Below, one piece after another: positions 34,712-44,256 of a DNA stretch of 64,000 bases. The DNA lies in assembly GCF_023716865.1 (NCBI RefSeq), contig NZ_CP092417.1:1466001-1530000 (forward strand), in the 5' to 3' direction. Source of the stretch: Endozoicomonas sp. SCSIO W0465. Lineage in GTDB: Bacteria; Pseudomonadota; Gammaproteobacteria; Pseudomonadales; Endozoicomonadaceae. The position numbers and the translations under genes are program-made. Numbering within the stretch: position 1 is the stretch's first letter; the number at the start of each line of letters is the position of its first letter. The notes beneath the pieces are model-generated. The model had not been told where the DNA came from, ran no database searches, and was given only the letters and a program-made list of their open reading frames with translations.

Positions 34712-37700
34712 ATGAACACAACTGCCTACTCGACCATCGATAAAGACTGCTCCCGGCCAATCTATAGCTCACCTCCCGTTGGTGGAAGAGGAGGCGCTGG
34801 CTGGGCTGCGATTGTGTCAGGTGCTCCGGGAGCGACAGTGAAGCCGGTAAACTCTGCTGGAACCGCAGGGTTGAGACAAAATCCTGCCCGGGGTTCTTAT
34901 CAATCTGTCGTAACAAGAACGGTAAAAACGACAGGGGATATAGAGGAGCTTTTTGCTCAGGGGTTTGAATTACTCAGGAAAAGGCAGTGGGACTCTGCGG
35001 TTAACGTGCTTCAGGCGATAAAACCGAATACTCAAAAACAGAATGAACATAAAGTCAATGGTCTTGCCCGGGCTCTTTATCACCAGCCCGGAAAGGCTAA
35101 AGAGGCACTGAATTTATTGAATCAACTACCGGCTTCTGTCCAGACCAGCACCCTGCTGACAAAGTCCAGGATTCTGGAAACACTGGAACGTTATCAAGAG
35201 GCAGAAAATCTGCTAAAGCAGATTGTTAAGAAGGAAGCGGGCGACCCTGAAAAAGGCAGGTCCTGCAAGCACCATGATACAAATATCATGCTGGCCCGTC
35301 TCTGGCAGAGGATGGGTAAGCTCGATCAAGCTGAACGTCTTTTAATCTCTACGTTCAGGCAGGAGTCGGCGAAGGTGTGTGATCCGGAAGCAGGCAGGGC
35401 CTGCAAGTACCATGATACGAATCTGGGGCTGGCCCGTCTCTGGCAGGTGATGGGTAAACTCGATAAAGCTGAACGTCTTTTAATCTCTACGTTCAGGCAG
35501 GAATCGGGGAAGGTGTGCGATCCGGAAGCAGGCATGGCCTGCAAGTATCATGATACGAATCTCACGCTGGCCCGTCACTGGCAGATGATGGGTAAGCACG
35601 ATAACGCCGAACGCCTGCTGATCGCCACGTTCCGGCAGGAATCGGTTAAGGCGGGTGATCTGGAAGCAGGCATGGCCTGCAAGTACCATGATACGAATCT
35701 CACGCTGGCCCGTCACTGGCAGGTGATGGGTAAGCACGATAACGCCGAACGCCTGCTGATCGCCACGTTCCGGCAGGAATCGGCGAAGGTGGGTGACCTC
35801 GATGAAGGAAGGTCCTGCAAGCACCATGAGACCAATCTCGCTCTGGCTCGTCACTGGCAGGTGATGGGTAAGCACGATAAAGCCGAAAGTCTGCTGATCG
35901 CCACGTTCAGGCAAGAATCGGTTAAGGCGGTTGATCTGGAAACAGGCAGGGCTTGCAAGTACCATGAAACCAATCTCGCTCTGGCTCGTCTCTGGCCGAT
36001 AATGGGTAAGCACGATAAAGCCGAAAGTCTGCTGATCGCCACGTTCCGGCAGGAATCGGTGCAGGTGGGCGACCTGGAAGCAGGTAGAGCCTGCAAGAAC
36101 CATGAGACCAATCTCGCTCTGGCTCGTCTCTGGCAGGTGATGGGTAAGCTCGATAAGGCCGAACACCTGCTGATCGCTATGTGCAGACAGGAGTCGGTGC
36201 AGCCTGGCGGTCTGGAATCAGGCAGGGCCTGCAAGCACCATGATACGAATCTCACGCTGGCCCGTCACTGGCAGATGATGGGTAAGCACGATAAAGCCGA
36301 ACGCCTGCTGATCGCTACGTTCCGGCAGGAATCGGATAAGGCGGGTGATCTGGAAGCCGGCAGGGCCTGCAAGCACCATGATACGAATCTCACGCTGGCC
36401 CGTCACTGGCAGATGATGGGTAAGCACGATAATGCCGAACGCCTGCTGATTGCTACGTTCCGGCAGGAATCAGCGAAGGTGGGTGACCTGGATGAAGGCA
36501 GGTCCTGCAACAACCATGAGACAAACCTTGCTCTGGCTCGTCTCTGGGAGACAACGGGTAAGCACGATAACGCCGAACGCCTGCTGATCGCCACGTTCCG
36601 GCAGGAATCGGCGAAGGTGGGTGACCTGGATGAAGGCAGGTCCTGCAAGCACCATGAGACAAATCTTGCTCTGGCCCGTCACTGGCAGATGATGGGTAAG
36701 CACGATGACGCCGAACGCCTGCTGATCGCCACGTTCCGGCAGGAATCGGTTAAGGCGGTTGATCTGGAAGAAGGCAAGGCCTGCAAGCACCATGATACGA
36801 ATCTCACGCTGGCCCGTCACTGGCAGATGATGGGTAAGCACGATAACGCCGAACGCCTGCTGATCGCCACGTTCCGGCAGGAGTCGGCGCAGGTGGGTGA
36901 CCTGGATGAAGGCAGGGCATGCAAGCACCATGAGACCAATCTCGCTCTGGTTCGTCACTGGCAGATAACGGGTATGCACGATAAAGCCGAACGTCTGTTG
37001 ATCGCCACGTTCCGGCAGGAGTCAGCGCAGGCGAATGACTTGGAAGCAGGCCGGGCCTGCAAGTACCATGATACGAATCTCACGCTGGCCCGTCACTGGC
37101 AGATAATGGGTAAGCTCGATAAAGCCGAACGTCAGCTGATCGCTACGTTCAGGCAGGAATCGGCAAAGGATTGTGATCTGGAAGAAGGCAGACCCTGCCA
37201 GAACCATGAGACAAATCTCGCTCTGGCCCGTCACTGGCAGGTCATGGGTAAGCTCGATCAAGCCGAAGGTCTGCTGATCGTCACGTTCCGGCAGGAATCA
37301 GCGCAGGCGGATGACCTGGAAGAAGGCAGGGCATGCCAGGACCATGAGACGAATCTTGGGCTGATCCGCCTCTGGCAGGTGATGGGTAAGCTTGATCAAG
37401 CTGAACGTCTGCTGATTGCCATGTTCAGGCAGGAATCGGTGAAGGGCTGCGAACCGGAAGAAGGCAGTGCTTGCAAGAATCATGAGACGAATCTGGGGCT
37501 GGCCCTTCTCTGGGAGATTATGGGCAAGCTCGATAAAGCCGAACATCTGCTGGTCACCATGTTCAGGCAGGAATCCGCGAAGGGTGACCTGGAAGCAGGC
37601 AGAGCCTGCAAGAACCATGAGACGAACCTGGCGCTGGCCCGTCTCTGGCGGATGATGGGCAAGGTTGATAAAGCCCGGCGTCTGCTCCAACAATGCCTTT

Positions 37701-38146
37701 CCGATAATACGTTGGTCGATATGCAAAAAGACCGTTACAGGCTGGCATTAGGCATTTTACACTGTGGGACCAATGAATTTGATATTTATATCGGAGATAT
37801 TACCAACGGTGTAGATAAAGCACTTATCCAGTCAATCCATCGTTTCAGGATTTATTGCAAACGTGTTGCTGACGACGGTTCGCAAGAGAGTATATTACTC
37901 GATCAAGCCTTCAATGATGTGGAGGAGGCTATGGAACTTCCTTCAACCAGTGAAAAGCGGGCACAATTGTTGTCGCAAAAAGCGCACATCATGAGAATGC
38001 AGAGAAAAGCTGACAGTGAATGGCGCACGCTTTTTCAGCAAGCATCCTGTTTAGACCCTTCAAGAGTATTAAAAGAGAAAACCGAACCCTGGAGGAAAAC
38101 AGAGCAGCGGGCGCTGAAAAAGTTAAACATCCTGAGTCCCGCTTGA
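34712..38146 (+). CDS. Giant TPR-like repeat protein, 18 units, longest member
   Basis: 1144 residues, MNTTAYSTIDKDCSRPIYSS start (shifted-leader class). Eighteen units are the most in the window. Many are the HDNAERL or HDKAESL type, with several adjacent units nearly identical in DNA (for example around 36230-36480), as expected from recent unit duplication. One late unit is shortened by a codon (ESAKGDLEAG). The cap is complete (MELPSTSEKRAQLL ... LNILSPA). Only about 15 bp separates its TGA from the next start, so the two are probably cotranscribed. Confidence 0.85.
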   Translation: MNTTAYSTIDKDCSRPIYSSPPVGGRGGAGWAAIVSGAPGATVKPVNSAGTAGLRQNPARGSYQSVVTRTVKTTGDIEELFAQGFELLRKRQWDSAVNVLQAIKPNTQKQNEHKVNGLARALYHQPGKAKEALNLLNQLPASVQTSTLLTKSRILETLERYQEAENLLKQIVKKEAGDPEKGRSCKHHDTNIMLARLWQRMGKLDQAERLLISTFRQESAKVCDPEAGRACKYHDTNLGLARLWQVMGKLDKAERLLISTFRQESGKVCDPEAGMACKYHDTNLTLARHWQMMGKHDNAERLLIATFRQESVKAGDLEAGMACKYHDTNLTLARHWQVMGKHDNAERLLIATFRQESAKVGDLDEGRSCKHHETNLALARHWQVMGKHDKAESLLIATFRQESVKAVDLETGRACKYHETNLALARLWPIMGKHDKAESLLIATFRQESVQVGDLEAGRACKNHETNLALARLWQVMGKLDKAEHLLIAMCRQESVQPGGLESGRACKHHDTNLTLARHWQMMGKHDKAERLLIATFRQESDKAGDLEAGRACKHHDTNLTLARHWQMMGKHDNAERLLIATFRQESAKVGDLDEGRSCNNHETNLALARLWETTGKHDNAERLLIATFRQESAKVGDLDEGRSCKHHETNLALARHWQMMGKHDDAERLLIATFRQESVKAVDLEEGKACKHHDTNLTLARHWQMMGKHDNAERLLIATFRQESAQVGDLDEGRACKHHETNLALVRHWQITGMHDKAERLLIATFRQESAQANDLEAGRACKYHDTNLTLARHWQIMGKLDKAERQLIATFRQESAKDCDLEEGRPCQNHETNLALARHWQVMGKLDQAEGLLIVTFRQESAQADDLEEGRACQDHETNLGLIRLWQVMGKLDQAERLLIAMFRQESVKGCEPEEGSACKNHETNLGLALLWEIMGKLDKAEHLLVTMFRQESAKGDLEAGRACKNHETNLALARLWRMMGKVDKARRLLQQCLSDNTLVDMQKDRYRLALGILHCGTNEFDIYIGDITNGVDKALIQSIHRFRIYCKRVADDGSQESILLDQAFNDVEEAMELPSTSEKRAQLLSQKAHIMRMQRKADSEWRTLFQQASCLDPSRVLKEKTEPWRKTEQRALKKLNILSPA

Positions 38147-38164
38147 CGATTTGAAGTTTGCTTG

Positions 38165-41092
38165 ATGATGGAACCAAACTCGCTAAGGGTTGTCATTCAA
38201 GACATGAACGCGACTGCTTCCTCTACCATTGGTAAAGGCTCATCCGGGCCAGTCTACAGCTCACCTCCCGTTGGCGGAAGAGGAGGCCTTAGCTGGGCTG
38301 CGATTGTGTCAGGCTCTCCGGGAGCGACAGTGAGGCCGGTGACTTCTGTGGGTACCCGTGGGTTAAGACAAAATCCTGCCCGGAGTTCTAATCAATCTGC
38401 CGCAACAAGGGCGGTAACAACGACAGGAAATGCAGAGGTGCTTCTTTCTCAGGGGTTTGACTTACTCAGGAAAAAGCAGTGGGACTCAGCGGTTAAGGTG
38501 TTTAAGACGATCAAACCGGAGACTCAAGAACAGAATGAACGTAAAGTCAATGGTCTTGCCCGGGCACTTTACCACCAGCCCGGAAAGGCCGGTGAGGCAC
38601 TGGATGTATTAAATCAACTATCGGCTTCTGTCCAGACCGGTACCCTGCTGACAAAGTGCAGGATTCTGCAAGCACTGGAACGTTATCAAGAGGCAGAAGA
38701 TCTGTTGAAGCAGATTGTTAAGAAGGAAGCGGGTAACCCGGAAAAAGGCAGGACCTGCAAGCAGCGGCGTGAGGCAAATCTCATGCTGGCGCGCCTCTGG
38801 GAAATGCTGGGTAAGCTCGATCAAGCCGAACGCCTGCTGATCATCATGTTCCGGCAGGAATCGACGACGGCAGGTGACCTGGAAGCAGGCAGGGCCTGCA
38901 AGCACCATGATGTGAATCTCACGCTGCCTCGTCTCTGGCAGATGATGGGTAAACTCGATAAGGCCGAACGTTTGCTGATTGCCACGTTCAAGCAGGAATC
39001 GGCAAAGACGGGCGACCCGGAAGCAGGCGGGGCCTGCAAGAACCATGATACGAATCTCACACTGGCCCGCCACTGGCAGATGATGGGTAAGTTTGATAAA
39101 GCCGAACGCTTGCTGATCGCTACCTTCAGGCAGGAATCGCTGCAGCCGGGTGATCTGGAAGCAGGCAGAGCCTGCAAGAACCATGATACGAATCTGGGGC
39201 TGGCCCGTCTTTGGCAGATGATGGGCAAGTTCGATAAAGCCGAACGCTTGCTGATCGCCACCTTCAGGCAGGAATCGGTGCAGCCGGGTGATCTGGAAGC
39301 AGGCAGAGCCTGCAAGTACCATGAGACGAATCTTATGCTGGCCCGCCACTGGCAGACGATGGGAAAGCTCGACATGGCCGAACGCCTGCTGATTGCCATG
39401 TTCAGGCAGGAATCAGCCAGGGCGGGTGACCTGGAAGCAGACAGGGCCTGCAAGAACCATGAAACGAATCTGGGGCTGGCCCGTCTCTGGCAGATGAGGG
39501 GTCAACTCGATAAAGCCGAACGTCTGCTGATCGCCACGTTCAGGCAGGAATCAGCTCAGGCCGGTGCCCTGAAAAAAGGTGGGGCCTGCAAGTACCATGA
39601 AACGAATCTCACGCTGGCCCGTCACTGGCAGATGATGGGTCAGCTCGATAAAGCCGAACGCCTGCTGATCGCCACGTTCCGGCAGGAATCGGTGAACGCG
39701 GGCGATCTGGAAGAAGGCAAGGCCTGCAAGCACCATAAGACGAATCTGGGGTTGACCCGTCACTGGGAGATGATGGGACAGCTTGATAAAGCCGAACGCC
39801 TGCTGATCGCCACGTTCAGGCAGGAATCGTTAAATGTAGACGACCTGGAAGCAGGCAGAGCCTGCAGGAACCATGAGACGAATCTGGGATTGGCCCGTCT
39901 CTGGCAGATGAGGGGGAAGCTTGATGAAGCCGAACGCCTGCTGATCGCCATGTTCAGGGAGGAATCGGTCGAGGAGGTCGATCTGGAAGCAGACAGACCC
40001 TGCCAGAACCATGAAATAAATCTCGCTCTGGTCCGTCACTGGCAGATAATGGGCAAGCTCGATAAAGCCGAACGTCTGCTGATCGCCACATTCAGGCAGA
40101 AATCGACGACGGCAGGTGACCTGGAAGAAGGCAGGGCCTGCAACAATCATGAGACGAATCTGGGTCTGGCCCGTCTCTGGGAGCTTATGGGTAAGCTACA
40201 TAAAGCCGAACGCCTGCTGATCGCTATGTTCAGGCAGGAATCGGCAAAAGCGGGTGACCTGGAGGAAGGCAGGGCCTGTCAGAACCATGAGACGAATCTC
40301 ACACTGGCCCGCCACTGGGGGATAATGGGTCAGCTCGATAAAGCCGAACATTTGCTGATTGCCACATTCAGGCAGGAATCGGTGAAGGCGGACGACCTGG
40401 AAGACGGTAGGGCCTGTCAGGACCATGAGACGAATCTCACGCTGGCCCGTCACTGGGAGCTGATGGGTAAGCTCAAAAAAGTCGAATGTCTGCTGATTGC
40501 CACGTTCAGGCAGGAATCAGCGGAGGCGGGCGACCTGGAAGCAGGCAGAGCCTGCAAGAACCATGAAACAAATCTTACGCTGGCCCGTCTCTGGCAGATA
40601 ATGGGCAAGGTCGATAATGCCCAAAGTCTCCTCCAACAATGCCTGTCCGATAGTACGCTGGTCGATGCGCAAAAAGACCGTTACAGGCTGGCATTAAGCA
40701 TTTTACATTGTGGGACCAATGAATTTGATACTTATATTGGTGCTATCACCAACGGTGTCGATAAGGCGCTCATCCAGTCAATCCATCGATTCATGATTTA
40801 TTGTGAGCGTGTCGGCAAAAACGGTTCAGAAGAGCCTGTTTTACTCGATCAAGCCTTCAATTACGTGGAGGAGGCTATGCAACTTCCGTCCACTAGTGAA
40901 AAGCGGGCACAATTGTTGTCGCAAAAAGCGCACATCATGAGAATGCAGAAAAAGGCTGAAAGCGAATGGCAATGGCTTTTTCAGCAAGCATCCTTTTTAG
41001 ACCCTTCAAGACTATTAAAAGAAAAAACAGAGCCCTGGAGGAAAAAAGAACAGTGTGCGCTGGAAAAGTTAAACATCCTGAGTCCCGCTTAA
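38165..41092 (+). CDS. TPR-like repeat protein, 14 units; intact counterpart of the frameshifted 23460-26526 gene
   Basis: 975 residues from ATG (TTG at 38162 also possible). In-frame leader MMEPNSLRVVIQDMNATASS. The first ~430 residues match the minus-strand gene at 26526 almost residue for residue, including the unusual first unit TCKQRREANLMLARLWEMLG and the HHDVNLTLPRLW unit. The second half is different and matches the end of 41163-44186. The 5-A run at the position of the 26215 frameshift keeps this copy open. Cap complete, with SFLDPSRLLKEKTEPWRKKE. Confidence 0.88.
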   Translation: MMEPNSLRVVIQDMNATASSTIGKGSSGPVYSSPPVGGRGGLSWAAIVSGSPGATVRPVTSVGTRGLRQNPARSSNQSAATRAVTTTGNAEVLLSQGFDLLRKKQWDSAVKVFKTIKPETQEQNERKVNGLARALYHQPGKAGEALDVLNQLSASVQTGTLLTKCRILQALERYQEAEDLLKQIVKKEAGNPEKGRTCKQRREANLMLARLWEMLGKLDQAERLLIIMFRQESTTAGDLEAGRACKHHDVNLTLPRLWQMMGKLDKAERLLIATFKQESAKTGDPEAGGACKNHDTNLTLARHWQMMGKFDKAERLLIATFRQESLQPGDLEAGRACKNHDTNLGLARLWQMMGKFDKAERLLIATFRQESVQPGDLEAGRACKYHETNLMLARHWQTMGKLDMAERLLIAMFRQESARAGDLEADRACKNHETNLGLARLWQMRGQLDKAERLLIATFRQESAQAGALKKGGACKYHETNLTLARHWQMMGQLDKAERLLIATFRQESVNAGDLEEGKACKHHKTNLGLTRHWEMMGQLDKAERLLIATFRQESLNVDDLEAGRACRNHETNLGLARLWQMRGKLDEAERLLIAMFREESVEEVDLEADRPCQNHEINLALVRHWQIMGKLDKAERLLIATFRQKSTTAGDLEEGRACNNHETNLGLARLWELMGKLHKAERLLIAMFRQESAKAGDLEEGRACQNHETNLTLARHWGIMGQLDKAEHLLIATFRQESVKADDLEDGRACQDHETNLTLARHWELMGKLKKVECLLIATFRQESAEAGDLEAGRACKNHETNLTLARLWQIMGKVDNAQSLLQQCLSDSTLVDAQKDRYRLALSILHCGTNEFDTYIGAITNGVDKALIQSIHRFMIYCERVGKNGSEEPVLLDQAFNYVEEAMQLPSTSEKRAQLLSQKAHIMRMQKKAESEWQWLFQQASFLDPSRLLKEKTEPWRKKEQCALEKLNILSPA

Positions 41093-41162
41093 CGATTTGC
41101 CAGCTGTTCCATTATCTGATTGATGATGGAACCAAACTCGCTAAGGGTTGTCATGTTAAGAC

Positions 41163-44100
41163 ATGAACACAACTGCCTACTCTACCATCGATAAAGACTC
41201 CTCCCGGCCAATCTATAGCTCACCTCCTGTTGGCGGAACAGGAGGCGCTAGCTGGGCTGCGATTGTGTCAGGCGCTCCGGGAGCGACAGTGAAGCCGGTA
41301 AACTCTGCTGGTACCCCCGGGTTAAGACAAAATCCTGCCCGGGGCTCTTATCAATCTGCCGTAACAAGAGCGGTAAAAACGACAGGGGATATAGAGGAGC
41401 TTTTTGCTCAGGGGTTTGAATTACTCAGTAAAAGGCAGTGGAGCTCAGCGGTTAAGGTGTTTCAGGCGATCAAACCGAACACTAAAAAACAGAATGAACG
41501 TAAAGTCAATGGTCTTGCCCGGGCACTGTATCAGCAGCCCGGAAAGGCTGCAGAGGCACTGAATTTATTGAATCAACTACCGGCTTCTGTCCAGACCGGC
41601 ACCCTGCTGACAAAGTCCAGGATTCTGAAAACACTGGAACGTTATCAAGAGGCAGAACATCTGCTAAAGCAGATTGTTAAAAAGGAAGCGGGCGACCCGG
41701 AAAGAGGCTGGGCCTGTAAGTACCCCGGTGTCAATATTACGCTGGCCCGTCTCTGGCAGATAATAGGTAAACACGATCAGGCCGAGTGCCTGCTGATCGC
41801 CACGTTCAGACAGGAATCGGCGAAGACAGACGACCTGGAAGCAGGCAGGGCATGCAAGTGCCATGAGACGAATCTGGGGCTGGCCCGTCACTGGCAGATC
41901 ATGGGTAAGCTTGATAAAGCCGAACGACTGCTGGTCGCCACCTTCAGGCAGGAATCGTCGACGGCAGGCGACCTGGAAGCAGGCATGGCTTGCAAGTACC
42001 ATGATACGAATCTCACACTGGCCCGTCACTGGCAGATGATGGGTAAGCACGATAACGCCGAACGCCTGCTGATCGCCACGTTCCGGCAGGAATCGGTTAA
42101 GGCGGGTGATCTGGAAGCAGGCAGGGCCTGCAAGAACCATGATACGAATCTCACGCTGGCCCGTCACTGGCAGATGATGGGTAAGCACGATAATGCCGAA
42201 CGCCTGTTGATCGCCACGTTCCGGCAGGAATCGGCGAAGGTGGGTGACCTCGATGAAGGAAGGTCCTGCAAGCACCATGAGACCAATCTCGCTCTGGCTC
42301 GTCACTGGCAGATAACGGGTAAGCACTATAAGGCCGAAAGTCTGCTGATTGCCACGTTCAGGCAGGAATCGGTTAAGGCGGGTGATCTGGAAACAGGCAG
42401 GGCTTGCAAGTACCATGAGACCAATCTCGCTCTGGCTCGTCTCTGGCCGATAATGGGTAAGCACGATAAAGCCGAAAGTCTGCTGATCGCCACGTTCCGG
42501 CAGGAATCGGTGCAGGTGGACGACCTGGAAGCAGGTAGAGCCTGCAAGAACCATGAGACCAATCTCGCTCTGGCTCGTCTCTGGCAGGTGATGGGTAAGC
42601 TCGATAAGGCCGAACACCTGCTGATCGCTACGTGCAGACAGGAGTCGGTGCAGCCTGGCGGTCTGGAATCAGGCAGGGCCTGCAAGAACCATGATACGAA
42701 TCTCACGCTGGCCCGTCACTGGCAGATGATGGGTAAGCACGATAACGCCGAACGCCTGCTGATCGATACGTTCCGGCAGGAATCGGTTAAGGCGGGTGAT
42801 CTGGAAGCCGGCAGGGCCTGCAAGAACCATGATACGAATCTCACGCTGGCCCGTCACTGGCAGATGATGGGTAAGCACGATAACGCCGAACGCCTGCTGA
42901 TCGCCACGTTCCGGCAGGAATCGTTGAATATAGACGACTTGGAAGCAGGCAGGGCCTGCAAGAACCATGAGACGAATCTGGGATTGGCCCGTCTCTGGCA
43001 GATGAGGGGGAAGCTTGATGAAGCCGAACGTCTGCTGATCGCCACGTTCAGGAAGGAATCGGTCGAGGTGATCAACCTGGAAGAAGACAGACCCTGCCAG
43101 AACCATGAAATAAATCTCGCTCTGGCCCGTCACTGGCAGATAATGGGCAAGCTCGATAAAGCCGAACGTCTGCTGATCGCCACATTCAGGCAGAAATCGA
43201 CGACGGCAGGAGACCTGGAAGAAGGCAGGGCCTGCAACAACCATGAGACGAATCTGGGTCTGGCCCGTCTCTGGGAGATTATGGGTAAGCTACATAAAGC
43301 CGAACGCCTGCTGATCGCTATGTTCAGGCAGGAATCGGCAAAAGCGGGTGACCTGGAGGAAGGCAGGGCCTGTCAGAACCATGAGACGAATCTCACACTG
43401 GCCCGCCATTGGGGGATAATGGGTCAGCTCGATAAAGCCGAACATTTGCTGATCGCCACATTCAGGCAAGAATCGGTGAAGGCGGACGACCTGGAAGACG
43501 GTAGGGCCTGTCAGGACCATGAGACGAATCTCACGCTGGCCCGTCACTGGGAGCTGATGGGTAAGCTCAAAAAAGTCGAATGTCTGCTGATTGCCACGTT
43601 CAGGCAGGAATCAGCGGAGGCGGGCGACCTGGAAGAAGGCAGGGCTTGCAAGAACCATGAAACGAATCTTACGCTGGCCCGTCTCTGGCAGATAATGGGC
43701 AAGGTCGATAATGCCCAAAGTCTCCTCCAACAATGCCTGTCCGATAGTACGCTGGTCGATGCGCAAAAAGACCGTTACAGGCTGGCATTAAGCATTTTAC
43801 ATTGTGGGACCAATGAATTTGATACTTATATTGGTGCTATCACCAACGGTGTCGATAAGGCGCTCATCCAGTCAATCCATCGATTCATGATTTATTGTGA
43901 GCGTGTCGGCAAAAACGGTTCAGAAGAGCCTGTTTTACTCGAGCAAGCCTTCAATTATGTGGAGGCGGCTATGCAACTTCCGTCCACTAGTGAAAAGCGG
44001 GCACAATTGCTGTCGCAAAAAGCGCATATCATGAGAATGCAGAAAAAGGCTGAAAGCGAATGGCAATGGCTTTTTCAGCAAGCATCTTTTTTAGACCCTT

Positions 44101-44186
44101 CAAGAGTATTAAAAGAGAAAACCGATCCCTGGAGGAAAACAGAGCAGCGGGCGCTGAAAAAGTTAAACATCCTGAGTCCCGCTTAA
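41163..44186 (+). CDS. Giant TPR-like repeat protein, 15 units, visibly mosaic
   Basis: 1007 residues. The N-terminus and first unit (QIIGKHDQAECL) follow 29074 and 46995. Units 3-9 (HDNAERL, HDNAERL, HYKAESL, PIMGKHDKAESL, QVMGKLDKAEHL and following) follow 34712. Units 10-15 and the cap follow 38165, including QMRGKLDEAERL, RQKSTTAGDLEEGR, WGIMGQLDKAEHL and KLKKVECL. The last few residues (TDPWRKTEQRALKKLNILSPA) switch again. Three-parent mosaicism points to repeated recombination within the arm. The start is the ATG of MNTTAYSTIDKDSSRP, because the upstream leader is out of frame. Confidence 0.85.
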   Translation: MNTTAYSTIDKDSSRPIYSSPPVGGTGGASWAAIVSGAPGATVKPVNSAGTPGLRQNPARGSYQSAVTRAVKTTGDIEELFAQGFELLSKRQWSSAVKVFQAIKPNTKKQNERKVNGLARALYQQPGKAAEALNLLNQLPASVQTGTLLTKSRILKTLERYQEAEHLLKQIVKKEAGDPERGWACKYPGVNITLARLWQIIGKHDQAECLLIATFRQESAKTDDLEAGRACKCHETNLGLARHWQIMGKLDKAERLLVATFRQESSTAGDLEAGMACKYHDTNLTLARHWQMMGKHDNAERLLIATFRQESVKAGDLEAGRACKNHDTNLTLARHWQMMGKHDNAERLLIATFRQESAKVGDLDEGRSCKHHETNLALARHWQITGKHYKAESLLIATFRQESVKAGDLETGRACKYHETNLALARLWPIMGKHDKAESLLIATFRQESVQVDDLEAGRACKNHETNLALARLWQVMGKLDKAEHLLIATCRQESVQPGGLESGRACKNHDTNLTLARHWQMMGKHDNAERLLIDTFRQESVKAGDLEAGRACKNHDTNLTLARHWQMMGKHDNAERLLIATFRQESLNIDDLEAGRACKNHETNLGLARLWQMRGKLDEAERLLIATFRKESVEVINLEEDRPCQNHEINLALARHWQIMGKLDKAERLLIATFRQKSTTAGDLEEGRACNNHETNLGLARLWEIMGKLHKAERLLIAMFRQESAKAGDLEEGRACQNHETNLTLARHWGIMGQLDKAEHLLIATFRQESVKADDLEDGRACQDHETNLTLARHWELMGKLKKVECLLIATFRQESAEAGDLEEGRACKNHETNLTLARLWQIMGKVDNAQSLLQQCLSDSTLVDAQKDRYRLALSILHCGTNEFDTYIGAITNGVDKALIQSIHRFMIYCERVGKNGSEEPVLLEQAFNYVEAAMQLPSTSEKRAQLLSQKAHIMRMQKKAESEWQWLFQQASFLDPSRVLKEKTDPWRKTEQRALKKLNILSPA

Positions 44187-44256
44187 CGATTTGCCAGCTG
44201 TTCCATTATCTGATTGATGATGGAACCAAACTCGCTAAGGATTGTCATGTCAAGAC

